The position numbers and the translations under genes are program-made. A stretch of 64,000 bases of DNA from Phycisphaeraceae bacterium (GTDB taxonomy: Bacteria; Planctomycetota; Phycisphaerae; Phycisphaerales; UBA1924). The notes below the pieces were generated by a model that made no database searches, was not told the DNA's origin, and saw nothing but the letters and a program-made list of their open reading frames with translations. Location: assembly GCA_021297895.1 (NCBI GenBank), contig JAJTHN010000029.1, positions 1 through 64,000 of the forward strand, written 5' to 3'. This document shows, piece by piece, positions 1 through 8,090 of this stretch; the first letter of the stretch is position 1, and every line of letters begins with the position of its first letter.

Positions 1-60
1 CACCCTCTCAAGTTCCTCCCGCTCCGTGCTGGTCAGATTCAACGGCGTCCGTGTGCTCAT
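1..60 (-). CDS. N-terminal fragment of a probable IS630-family transposase (runs off the window)
   Basis: Only the first 20 codons are in the window. Reading leftwards from an ATG at 60-58, the peptide is MSTRTPLNLTSTEREELERV, which resembles the start of IS630/Tc1-like transposases (a short lead followed by LxLTxxEREELE, the beginning of the helix-turn-helix). A GGAG lies 8 bases before the ATG. The gene points away from the restriction-modification operon. Twenty residues are thin evidence; it could be another small HTH protein. If correct, it means a mobile element sits beside the defence locus. Confidence 0.45.
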   Translation of the reverse strand, partial: MSTRTPLNLTSTEREELERV

Positions 61-439
61 CGCTTCGACTCCAGAGTACCCGGAGTCGATACGCGCATCC
101 CTACAATCGGTTGCGCCCTCCTTCAAGTCAGGTCACTAGCGCACGAAATGCGGGACGGTGCCCGGTCCATCCAGCCCCCCGCACCACGGGCAGACCGACC
201 GCCCGCGAGCACTCGCCCCAACGGGGCGCCCCTCACGGACCGTCGCCACGGGTGGAGCCCGCGCTGGGGGGGGGCGGGCGCGCAACCCGTGGAAAGCGTC
301 CCTCCTGACCCTGCGCCGGACTGCCCCGGAGGGGCAGAGGCAGTTCCGCCCCACCGTGCCGACACGCTCGCCACCCGAGCCGACTGCCTTGAGCGGGGGT
401 GCCGGGGGCAGCTGCCCCGGCATCGGCGGGGCAGCGCGA
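61..439. other. gene-free spacer between probable transposase and res
   Basis: About 380 bases, very GC-rich, open in several frames at once, but no frame gives a recognisable protein or a start with a convincing ribosome binding site. It lies behind the stop of res and in front of the probable transposase start, so it may include the end of the insertion element and the transposase promoter. I see no clear terminal inverted repeat or terminator hairpin. Confidence 0.5.
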
Positions 440-3400
440 TTATCCCTTCGTTGCCGCACTCGCCTCAGCCGACGGTGGCGGACTGCTCAGCATTCGCAAA
501 GTCCTGATCCAACGCCCCATTGCCAAGCCAGCGGGATTGACGTCCGTGATCGGGCTCTCCTGATGCGCAACGTGCTTGTTGCGGTAGTCGTACACGGCGG
601 ACAACTCTTCGAGCACCTTGCGGCTTCCCGCGAAAAGGAACGCCTGCTTCACCGAATCGAAGACGCCGCCGATCTTCGCCTTGTCGTTCAGCGCATAGTC
701 CAGACAGTCCCGCAAGAGCCCCATGGGCATGAGTCCGCTCTGGAACAGCAAGGTCTTCCGCAGATTCTGGGCCACCCGCTTGTACCATTCGGCGGGCCGA
801 GCCTGTGTGCCCTGGAAGTATGGCTCAAACCAGGTCTTCTGGTCCGTTGGCAGCCCCGGCACGAGCGGCCCGAGCTTCTGCTCGATCAGCGCCTTGGCGG
901 CGTTGTCCAGCGCGCCCAGCAACGCCGTAAACGCGGGCGCGAGGTTCACACCCTCGTGCTTGGTCAGGATTCCGAAAAACAGGATCGATTCATCCGCCGC
1001 CTTGCGGGCTGCTTCCGGCAGCGCATCGAGCGTGGCCTGATCGACAAACGCGGGGAGCGCGGCCTTCACGTCCTCGGCGATCGCCTCGGCGAAGAGGGGC
1101 GCCGCCTCCTGCATCTCCTTCTCGTGGACAAGCGTTTGTAGCGCCGGGGCGCACGCGCGGACCAAGTGCGCGAACTCCCCGCCGCTCATCGCCTGCATCC
1201 CGCTTTCGGTGACGTAGACGTACTGCCACTTCGTACTAACCTTCGACGCCGCCTCGCACCACGCCACCGCGGCACGCGCCTTGCGGGAGACGTCGGTGTC
1301 CTCACGCCCCTTGGTCTCGACGAGGTACATCAGCCCGTCGTCGCCGCGCACGAAAAAGTCCGGCGTATAGGTACTCAGTTGCCCGTTGGCCTTCACATAG
1401 TCGATGCGGAGCGCCTGCGGCCCGGCGTTCTTGGCAAACGCCGCTACGCCGTTGCCCGCAAGGTCCAGCCCCGGCACAAGAGCGGCTTCCAACCCGCCCC
1501 GGCACGGAATCAGGTTGAACATCGTCTTGGCAGCGGCCTTGCACGGGTTGCGCTCGCTGTGCGATGCCGGGTACGGCTTCCAGTCCTTCAGGGACACCGG
1601 CGGCAACTCGGGGGTCCGCACTTCGGTCTGCATCGTCCGGTCCCGCACGAGCGGAACAAACACGTGCAGCACGTGCGTCGCCACGTCCGGATCACCCAGC
1701 CGACCCCCCAGTCGCGGATCGTACAGACTCACCGCCTGCTCGAACAGCACTTCCTCGATGAACGACTGGATCAGCCCGCCGATCTTCGGGAACAGTCCCT
1801 GCACCTTGCACTCAGCCTCGATGAGCGTGACGTAGTAGTTCACGGCCATGTTGTTCACGGCCATCAGCGGCATGTCGATCCGCAGCCGGGTCAACAGTTC
1901 GCCCGTCGTCAGCGACCGTCCCTCAAAGCCGATCACTCGGTCGGTCTTGGTGTCCAGCGGTAACTTCTTGAGCTTCGCGAAGCCCGCCTTCACGTCCGCC
2001 ATCGACGGCGCATCGAGCATGGGTTTGCGCTTGACCCCGGCGGACAACTGCGGCAGGACGATGTCGAGTTTCGCAGCGTCCTTCTTCGCGTCCACGAAGA
2101 TGTCCACCGTCGTCTTCTGCGGCTTGTCCGCATCGGCGATCTCGGGGATCACACCCTCTTGTTCCAGTTCCTCCCGGTACAACTCGGCGAAAGCCGGATG
2201 GTCGATGACCGTCACCGTCTCGATCGCCCCCCCCGGCGTTCCCGGCCCCGTCATACGCCGCAGGCCGCGCCCCAGCGTCTGCTCGGCCAGAATCTTCGAG
2301 TCGGCGCTGTACTTGCGCAGCGGCACAATCGTCGTGACGTTTTTGACGTCCCAACCCTCGCGCAGCATCAGCACCGACACGATGCACAGGTACGGCGAGT
2401 CGCCCGAATCCAGTTCGCGGCTGAGCTTGCGCAAGGCCTTGAGATCCTCATCGGTAATGTCCCCTTCCTTTTCGACGAAGACCGCCTGACGCTCGTCGCC
2501 GGACCCCTTCATCACGATCTTGCCCTTGAGGTTCGTGTGCAGGTTGATCGTGCGGCCCTTGAGCAGCGGAAAGACCTCGGGGTCATCGTTCAATCGCTTG
2601 GTGATCTCGTCGGCCTCCTGCGTGCTGTTGCACATGACAAAGAGCAGGGCTTTCTTGCCGAACTTCTGCCAATCCTCCATGGACGCCTGCCAGCGGTTGT
2701 ACCCCAGCCGCAGGTGAGGGTCGAATCGATACGCCGCGTTGACGCTCGGTCCCTCCTTCAGCTTCTCGGCCTTCCCGATGATCGGGAACTTGACGATCCC
2801 ACCGTCCACCGCCTCGCCCAGCGGCGTGTCACAGACGCAGTGCTTGAACAGGTTCCCCTGGTCGTCCTTGGGCGTGGCCGAGAAGTCCAGTTGATGCACG
2901 ACGCCGACGCCGCCCTTCCGCCGACAGCCCTCGTGAAGTGCTTCAATCGCCTCGTTCCACGCCGAGTCCGGGTCCCAGACATGGTGTGCCTCATCGTTGA
3001 GGACCATGATCGACCTGTGCGCCGCGATGCGCTCGCGCAGGGCCTCGCCCACATCCAGCGCGCTCGCCTTGCTCACGCTTGGGCCCATGAAGGTGTGATA
3101 CTCCGCATCCTTCTTCCCCTTGCGCTTGGAGGGGTCGTAGAGCCGATGGATGTTGGTGAGGTAGATCACCCCGCCCGTGGCCGCGCCGCCTGCCGCATCC
3201 TGTTCCACGACGCTGATGTTCCAATCCCCGCGCCACTCAGGCGGGATGATCGGGTCGCCGCCACCACGCAGCGCCGGCGGGCCAAAAATCTTCCCCCCCG
3301 CGAAGTCGTCCTTCAGCCGCTCGTACACCGTCAAGCCCGGCGCGATCATCACGAAGTGCTTGGCCATCGGCGAATCGCTCTCAAAGACCGCGTGGAAGTA

Positions 3401-3916
3401 CGACCACGCGATGGCCAGCGCCATCGCCTTGGTCTTCCCGCTGCCGGTGGCCATCTTGAACGCCGCCCGCGCCCACGCATCCTCTTCGGGCGGCACGCCG
3501 TGGGCCGCAACTTCGAGCAGCGGCCCGCCGTACTCGGCAAGAATCTGGCTCACACGATCAGTCTTGCGCACCTCTTTCAGAAAAATCAGCGTCTCGATCG
3601 CCTCACGCTGGCAGAAGTAGTACCTGAACTCCACGTCCCCATCCGGCCCTGGCACCCGGTGTGAACGCTCGAACCAGTAGTGCAACAGCGTCCGCGTCGT
3701 CCTGCTCGCGCCGGGGTACTCGTTCTCACGCCACTCCCGCACCAAACCCCGCAGCGTGTTCACCACCGGCAGTTTGCTCGGTCGGCGGCGGGCCACCACC
3801 AGCGCGGGCTTGCCCGGCTGGTCCGCCCGCGCCCGGTGGGCCACCGGCTCCTCCCACGGCGCATACAGGGGCGAGACCGCGTCGATGTTCAGTTCGCTCG
3901 GCGTGGCCTCGTTCAT
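440..3916 (-). CDS. res: type III-like restriction subunit Res: SF2 helicase, PD-(D/E)XK nuclease, C-terminal HEPN-like extension
   Basis: A 1158-residue protein that should translocate on DNA and cut when paired with the methyltransferase at 5026-7200. Helicase signatures are plain: Walker A MATGSGKT (residues 155-162), DEAH (308-311), FSATP (345-349) and motif VI QTLGRGLRR (546-554). A nuclease core follows, with PDF (852-854) and ETKG (867-870) as the D...E-x-K residues. Residues about 940-1158 form an extra helical region containing YRNKHVAH (R1112 to H1118), which fits the R-X4-6-H motif of HEPN RNases; that assignment is inferred. Architecture is like the BPTD_3080-type endonucleases. 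Its ATG overlaps the rhuM stop (ATGA), so translation is probably coupled. It looks intact. Confidence 0.88.
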   Translation of the reverse strand: MNEATPSELNIDAVSPLYAPWEEPVAHRARADQPGKPALVVARRRPSKLPVVNTLRGLVREWRENEYPGASRTTRTLLHYWFERSHRVPGPDGDVEFRYYFCQREAIETLIFLKEVRKTDRVSQILAEYGGPLLEVAAHGVPPEEDAWARAAFKMATGSGKTKAMALAIAWSYFHAVFESDSPMAKHFVMIAPGLTVYERLKDDFAGGKIFGPPALRGGGDPIIPPEWRGDWNISVVEQDAAGGAATGGVIYLTNIHRLYDPSKRKGKKDAEYHTFMGPSVSKASALDVGEALRERIAAHRSIMVLNDEAHHVWDPDSAWNEAIEALHEGCRRKGGVGVVHQLDFSATPKDDQGNLFKHCVCDTPLGEAVDGGIVKFPIIGKAEKLKEGPSVNAAYRFDPHLRLGYNRWQASMEDWQKFGKKALLFVMCNSTQEADEITKRLNDDPEVFPLLKGRTINLHTNLKGKIVMKGSGDERQAVFVEKEGDITDEDLKALRKLSRELDSGDSPYLCIVSVLMLREGWDVKNVTTIVPLRKYSADSKILAEQTLGRGLRRMTGPGTPGGAIETVTVIDHPAFAELYREELEQEGVIPEIADADKPQKTTVDIFVDAKKDAAKLDIVLPQLSAGVKRKPMLDAPSMADVKAGFAKLKKLPLDTKTDRVIGFEGRSLTTGELLTRLRIDMPLMAVNNMAVNYYVTLIEAECKVQGLFPKIGGLIQSFIEEVLFEQAVSLYDPRLGGRLGDPDVATHVLHVFVPLVRDRTMQTEVRTPELPPVSLKDWKPYPASHSERNPCKAAAKTMFNLIPCRGGLEAALVPGLDLAGNGVAAFAKNAGPQALRIDYVKANGQLSTYTPDFFVRGDDGLMYLVETKGREDTDVSRKARAAVAWCEAASKVSTKWQYVYVTESGMQAMSGGEFAHLVRACAPALQTLVHEKEMQEAAPLFAEAIAEDVKAALPAFVDQATLDALPEAARKAADESILFFGILTKHEGVNLAPAFTALLGALDNAAKALIEQKLGPLVPGLPTDQKTWFEPYFQGTQARPAEWYKRVAQNLRKTLLFQSGLMPMGLLRDCLDYALNDKAKIGGVFDSVKQAFLFAGSRKVLEELSAVYDYRNKHVAHQESPITDVNPAGLAMGRWIRTLRMLSSPPPSAEASAATKG

Positions 3917-5022
3917 GGTTGCTCGCCCTTGCCCTTCTTGGGGTTCTTGTCACCTTTGGTCTTGGGCAGCGCCTTGGCCTTGGCTTCGAGTTCGCGAATC
4001 AGCTCTGCGTCCGCCCGGGCTTCGATCTCGTCACGCCGCCGCTCCTCGAACTCGGCGTACTCGGCTTCAGCCGCCTTGTCCGCCCGCTCCCGCGTCATTC
4101 GCCCGGCATCGGGCAGCACCTCCCGCTCGTTGAACCTCAGGAACTCGTCGAGCTTCGTGCGCCAATCACTCAGGAACACCTGCTTCCGCCGCTTGGCCTG
4201 ATCCTCGGCGTAGTCCAGGAACATGACCACGATCCGGTTCAGCCCGTCGATCTCCTCGGCGCTCAGGTAGTTCTTGGCGATGGTCACATCGCCCTTGCGG
4301 ACGACGTCCCCCTTCCAACTCGTCAACCCCATGTTGGGCTTCTTCGCATCCGCACGCGACGCGATCAACTCGGGCGCGGTCTTCCCCGTCGCCGCAAAGT
4401 GCAGTTTGTTCTGAATCGTCTGGAAGAAGACGGCCACGTCCGGGGACTTCGCTTCGTAGTCCGCCGCCAGCGCGAGAATCTCCTTGACCCGCAGATAGAC
4501 CCGCTTCTCGCTCGCCCGGATGTCCCGGATGCGCTCCAGCAGCTCATCGAAGTAATCCGGCACGCCCACGCCCGGCGGGTTCTTGAGCCGCTCGTCATCC
4601 ATGGTGAAGCCCTTCACCAGATACTCCGAGAGCCGGGCCGTCGCCCACTGGCGGAACTGCGTCCCCCGTGCCGACCGCACGCGGTACCCCACGGCCAGAA
4701 TCGCTGGCAGGCTGTAGTGTTCGATTTCCCGGGCGACCTCGCGGCCGCCCTCGGATCGAACTATTCGATATCGTCGAATAGTTGCCGCGGGGTCGAGTTC
4801 CCCCTCGGCGTACAGCTCGCCAAGGTGGTGGTTGACCGTGCCAACGCCGATCTGGAACAACTCAGCCATCAGGGCCTGCGTCAACCAGATGGTCTCGGCC
4901 TCAAACCGGCACTCCACCCGCGTCCGCCCGTCCTCGGTCTGATACAGCACGATGCCCGAACGTGGCGGGGGGGGCGGTGGGGGCGGAGAGGGGGGCGGCG
5001 TGGAAGCGGGTGTCTTGGCCAT
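3913..5022 (-). CDS. rhuM: RhuM-family protein embedded in the restriction-modification operon
   Basis: A 369-residue protein of the RhuM (virulence protein, Fic/DOC-N-like) family, recognised by IVLYQTEDGRTRVECRFE, then IWLTQALMAELF, HYSLPAILAVGYRVRS and RGTQFRQWATARLSEYL. The role of RhuM proteins is unsettled; they occur repeatedly in type I and III restriction loci and pathogenicity islands. The N-terminus is a proline run (about residues 9-20) encoded by G/C homopolymers, and the C-terminus is a Lys-rich charged tail after a helical region from about residue 270. The start lies 3 bp behind the mod stop and the stop overlaps the res start by ATGA, so it is a true middle gene of the operon. 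It has no catalytic motif that I can name. Confidence 0.85.
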   Translation of the reverse strand: MAKTPASTPPPSPPPPPPPPRSGIVLYQTEDGRTRVECRFEAETIWLTQALMAELFQIGVGTVNHHLGELYAEGELDPAATIRRYRIVRSEGGREVAREIEHYSLPAILAVGYRVRSARGTQFRQWATARLSEYLVKGFTMDDERLKNPPGVGVPDYFDELLERIRDIRASEKRVYLRVKEILALAADYEAKSPDVAVFFQTIQNKLHFAATGKTAPELIASRADAKKPNMGLTSWKGDVVRKGDVTIAKNYLSAEEIDGLNRIVVMFLDYAEDQAKRRKQVFLSDWRTKLDEFLRFNEREVLPDAGRMTRERADKAAEAEYAEFEERRRDEIEARADAELIRELEAKAKALPKTKGDKNPKKGKGEQP

Positions 5023-5025
5023 GAT

Positions 5026-7200
5026 TTACACCTTCACCCCAACCGTGATGCTCGTGTCACACCCGAACACATCCACCACCTTGACGCACGCCGTATAGGT
5101 GCCCGCCTTCGGGTACTCATACCCCGCCGTGCTCACCGTCACGAGGCTCCGGTCCTTGCGCGTGCGGTAGTCCTGCCAGTGGTGGTTGAACGGCTTCCCC
5201 CCCTCCGCGTGCCAGTCGAAGTCGATGGCCCAGAAGTCGATGAAGTCGAACCCGCTCTTGATCGCGCGCTTGCGGATCTCCTCCAGTTCCTTGTTGTCGA
5301 TCTGCGCCAGCGACGGCAGGAACTTGGTCAACTTGATATCGACCGTGGTTCCCTCTTTGGTCTTCCGGTACACCGGCTCGGCCTCCAGCACAGCCACCTC
5401 CAGCCATGGCGGCGGGTCCTTGCGGTTCCGCTCCATGATCTCCTTGGGGATCGGCAGCGGGTACATCTTGATGCCCGTCTCCGCCTCGATCGCCGCCATC
5501 CGCTGGCGGATGTCCATCTCGAAGTCCCACGCCAGGCAGTACACCTCCGTCGCCCCCATCCCCGCGGCGGCCTGCGCCACGGCCCGGGCCTCGCCGGCGG
5601 TGAAGATGCCGTCGATCCCGTCCACGTGCACCAGCGCCCGCCCCTTGCGCCCGTGGATCAAGGGGCTGGACGACTTGGCCGGGTCCAGAATCTCGGCCTT
5701 GAAGAACTCCAGAACGACCCGTCTGTGTTCCGTGTCAGCGCCCTTGAGGGCCTCCTGCTGCCACCACTGCCGCTCGTAGCGGCCCAGGTTGTGGACATCG
5801 AAGGAGCGGTACGGCTTGCCCTCGGCGCTGAGCGTGCGCTGCACATCGATGAGGCGCTTGCGGGTGGTGTGGATGGCGAAGCGGCCCAGGTCGGCCATGA
5901 TCCAGCGTCTTCCGAGTTTCTCAGCGACAGCCCCAGTTGTCCCCGAGCCACAAAAGAAGTCGGCCACGAGGTCGCCAGGATTGGTCGACGCGGTGATGAT
6001 TCGTTCGATCAGGGCTTCTGGTTTCTGAGTGGCGTACCCGGTCTTTTCGTCGCCGATTGAGTTGACTGGCTCGATGTCAGACCAGAGATTGTTGACCACG
6101 ACCCCTTTTCTGTCCTTGAGATAGTCCTTGTATCGCGGGTGCTTTCCGCCTAGCTGGACGAAGCGCTTCTCCTCTTTTAGTCTCTTCAGCGTCTCGTCGG
6201 AGTACGTGGCCAAGGCCTGAAGTTGGTAGCGGCCTCGCCCGTCGTTGTCGTCGTTGGTGAAGTAGCTATCGATGTAGTCTTGCGAGTACGGTTTGAACTG
6301 CCGATTGAACGTGTACGACGAGGTCTTGGTGAATACCAAGATTGAATCCGTGTCGAACGAGAACCGCTGGGCAATGGCCTTGCTGCTTCCAGTGTTTGTC
6401 GTTCGCGGCCATACGATCTCCGACATCTGGCGGTCGGCACCAAATGTTTCGGATAAAACTTGTTTGAGCGAATGACCAACATGCCAGTCGCAATGAACGT
6501 ACAACGTCCCGCGTTCCGTAAGAAGTTCCTTGATGATCGCCAAGCGATCGGCCATCGTTGAGAGGTACGAGCCAGTCCCTCTTCCCCACATATCTCGATA
6601 GGCCACCATCTCCATCGCCGACTGGTCTTTGGTTACCTCCTCACTTCCGTCCCCCACAGGTACGTCCATCGTGAAGTCCGCGCCGACATCAAACGGCGGG
6701 TCGATGTAGATCAAGTCGATCTTCCCCTTGAACTCCGCCAGTAGCGAGGCCATCACCAGCTTGTTGTCGCCCCAGATCAGTCGGTTACGGAAGTCGTCCA
6801 CCCGCGTGGTCTTCTTCTCGAACATCGCCAGTTGACCCGCGGCGGCAGCTTCGCTGCGGGGCTGGTCGATGGTCTCGATCCGCTGCATCGGCATCGCGCA
6901 CCCCGCGATGTCCACCTCCCGCCGGTTCCCCCACTCGTCGTACTTCCCTTCCCACACCAGTTCGGTCTTCATCGTGCTGAGCGGGTGCGGGTTGTTGGGG
7001 CCCCAGCGGACAGATTGGGGCGGTTGGGGCAGCGAAGTTGGGGATGGCAACGGGCCTCCGCCCGATGTCTTCGCGTCCGCCTCGCTCGAAACGGTGGTTT
7101 CCCGCGTGGTCTCGGGGGTGCTGGCCCTCGGCGGCACCGCCGAACGCCGTGCCTTCACCGTCGCGACGCGATTGGTCTTCTGCTTCCGCTCTTTGGCCAC
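5026..7200 (-). CDS. mod: type III-like site-specific DNA methyltransferase (Mod)
   Basis: A 724-residue beta-class amino-methyltransferase: motif IV DPPF at 167-170 comes before the AdoMet motif I FCGSGTTG at 416-423, as in Mod subunits that methylate adenine N6 (or cytosine N4). I chose the GTG at 7200 because it has GAGGAG six bases upstream; an upstream ATG at 7245 lacks a site. The N-terminal 75 residues are low complexity. The segment between the two motifs, where the target-recognition domain should sit, is clearly lower in GC than the rest (hand counts 48-52% against 67%). After the catalytic core the protein continues for about 300 residues that are shared with this RM subfamily. It is the first gene of mod-rhuM-res. 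Confidence 0.9.
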   Translation of the reverse strand: MAKERKQKTNRVATVKARRSAVPPRASTPETTRETTVSSEADAKTSGGGPLPSPTSLPQPPQSVRWGPNNPHPLSTMKTELVWEGKYDEWGNRREVDIAGCAMPMQRIETIDQPRSEAAAAGQLAMFEKKTTRVDDFRNRLIWGDNKLVMASLLAEFKGKIDLIYIDPPFDVGADFTMDVPVGDGSEEVTKDQSAMEMVAYRDMWGRGTGSYLSTMADRLAIIKELLTERGTLYVHCDWHVGHSLKQVLSETFGADRQMSEIVWPRTTNTGSSKAIAQRFSFDTDSILVFTKTSSYTFNRQFKPYSQDYIDSYFTNDDNDGRGRYQLQALATYSDETLKRLKEEKRFVQLGGKHPRYKDYLKDRKGVVVNNLWSDIEPVNSIGDEKTGYATQKPEALIERIITASTNPGDLVADFFCGSGTTGAVAEKLGRRWIMADLGRFAIHTTRKRLIDVQRTLSAEGKPYRSFDVHNLGRYERQWWQQEALKGADTEHRRVVLEFFKAEILDPAKSSSPLIHGRKGRALVHVDGIDGIFTAGEARAVAQAAAGMGATEVYCLAWDFEMDIRQRMAAIEAETGIKMYPLPIPKEIMERNRKDPPPWLEVAVLEAEPVYRKTKEGTTVDIKLTKFLPSLAQIDNKELEEIRKRAIKSGFDFIDFWAIDFDWHAEGGKPFNHHWQDYRTRKDRSLVTVSTAGYEYPKAGTYTACVKVVDVFGCDTSITVGVKV

Positions 7201-7206
7201 CGGCAA

Positions 7207-7212
7207 CTCCTC
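7207..7212 (-). promoter_or_regulatory. ribosome binding site that fixes the mod GTG start
   Basis: On the minus strand this reads GAGGAG followed by a 6-base spacer and GTG. It decides the start in favour of GTG at 7200. Confidence 0.7.
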
Positions 7213-7309
7213 TTTGCATCCACGCCCCAGGCACGCCGCGAGCACTGGAGGTGCGGACCACGAGTGTACTGGTTGACCCGCTCGTCCGCATTGCCGTCGT
7301 TCGCCCGCT

Positions 7310-7327
7310 CTGACATCATGTTGTCAG
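7310..7327. promoter_or_regulatory. 18-bp palindrome CTGACA-N6-TGTCAG upstream of mod (copy 1)
   Basis: The sequence is CTGACATCATGTTGTCAG, symmetric at 16 of 18 positions, 110 bp before the mod start. A second copy with the same arms and the same CATG centre lies upstream of rmuC at 57833. The shape suits a dimeric helix-turn-helix regulator; which one is not known from the sequence. Confidence 0.5.
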
Positions 7328-7480
7328 CGGCGGACGGCGGGCGTAAGGACCAAGGCAGGGCGGACGCGGCGTTCCGCCATCGTCGTTGGAGCGGCTCCGT
7401 CCCGCGGCAGTGGTGTGCGGATGCGTTGCGGTTGGCCGCGGCATCACCGCCTCGGGGTCCGGGGCGTCGGCCGAAGGTTC

Positions 7481-7669
7481 CGGCTCATCAGCGGGAGAGC
7501 AAAGACGCGCGACTTTGGTTCCCGGCAGCGCTGCCGAGGTCTCCGGCTCATCGCCCGGAGAGCAAAGTCGTGCGTCTTTGGTCCTCGGCAGCGCTGCCGG
7601 AGTCTCCGGCTCATCAGCCGGAGAGCAAAGTCGCGCGTCTTTGGACTCCGGCTGGCCTTCCGGAAGGCT
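7481..7669. repeat. three 63-bp tandem repeats with nested dyads
   Basis: Units start at 7481, 7544 and 7607, exactly 63 bp apart; the third diverges in its last third. Each opens with CGGCTCATC and contains AAAG(A/T)CG(C/T)GCG(A/T)CTTT, a near-palindrome. The version in unit 1 is the exact reverse complement of that in unit 3. Units 1 and 2 also carry the perfect palindrome CGGCAGCGCTGCCG, and unit 3 has the hairpin CCGGCT-CATC-AGCCGG. The 63-bp period is a multiple of three, but no frame makes a recognisable protein. Confidence 0.85.
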
Positions 7670-7873
7670 CAGATGGGTGAATCGGGCTTCGTTTGGGGCT
7701 TCGGAACGGCCCGCGCGGGGGCGGAAATGCGGCTGAACTGGCCGCGGATTCGACGCGGGCGTGGCGGTTCAGGGGAAACGACGAAGAGAACGGCGTGCGG
7801 ACGTGGGGTGGGGAGGGGGTGGAACGGGGCGGGACGGGGGCGGAAGAACCCCCTCCGGCTCGAGGACTCGCCA

Positions 7874-7896
7874 CCTCCCCCGCTGAGCGGGGGAGG
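7874..7896. repeat. perfect 10-bp stem hairpin
   Basis: CCTCCCCCGC-TGA-GCGGGGGAGG: ten perfect pairs around a three-base loop. There is no T-run directly after it on either strand, so it is not a typical intrinsic terminator. It may be a dispersed palindromic element. Confidence 0.75.
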
Positions 7897-7910
7897 AGCT
7901 TTCTGGCTCC

Positions 7911-7964
7911 GCCACTGTGCCACTCTGCCACTCTGCCACTCCGCCACTGCGCCACTCCGCCACC
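7911..7964. repeat. octamer microsatellite GCCACTNN, about 6.75 copies
   Basis: Six consecutive 8-bp units (GCCACTGT, GCCACTCT twice, GCCACTCC, GCCACTGC, GCCACTCC) and a partial seventh, GCCACC. It starts 14 bp after the hairpin at 7874-7896. It is non-coding and prone to slippage. Confidence 0.85.
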
Positions 7965-8090
7965 AGTCCCCTGGACCTCTGCGCGGAACCGGGGGGAGGG
8001 TCGCAGCGGCGGAACGGAGTTGCGATCGGGGCCGCGGGGCTTGAGGTGTGGCTCGTTGAGGTTGGGCGGGGGGGTCGCTATGGTGGCGGC

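Larger units (their letters stand above)
7201..8090. other. 890-bp gene-free, repeat-rich region between mod and the BamD-like gene
   Basis: No convincing coding sequence. All three plus-strand frames stay open for long distances only because the DNA is GC-rich, and they give low-complexity Arg/Pro/Ala peptides. It holds an 18-bp palindrome near mod, three 63-bp tandem units full of dyads, a 10-bp perfect-stem hairpin and an octamer microsatellite, each listed separately. It separates the accessory restriction locus from housekeeping envelope genes and may be the scar of past insertions. Confidence 0.7.

Noticed and set aside
3661-6060. Plus-strand open frame of 799 codons across rhuM and mod
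   Set aside because: It is antisense to two recognised genes, and its product is Arg/Leu/Pro-rich with no motif.
7481-7669. Tandem repeats as a CRISPR array
   Set aside because: The 63-bp units touch each other with no unique spacers, and no cas genes are present.
7386-8044. Three overlapping plus-strand frames through the 63-bp repeats
   Set aside because: All three frames are open, none has a good ribosome binding site, and none gives a known domain. Non-coding is the simpler reading.
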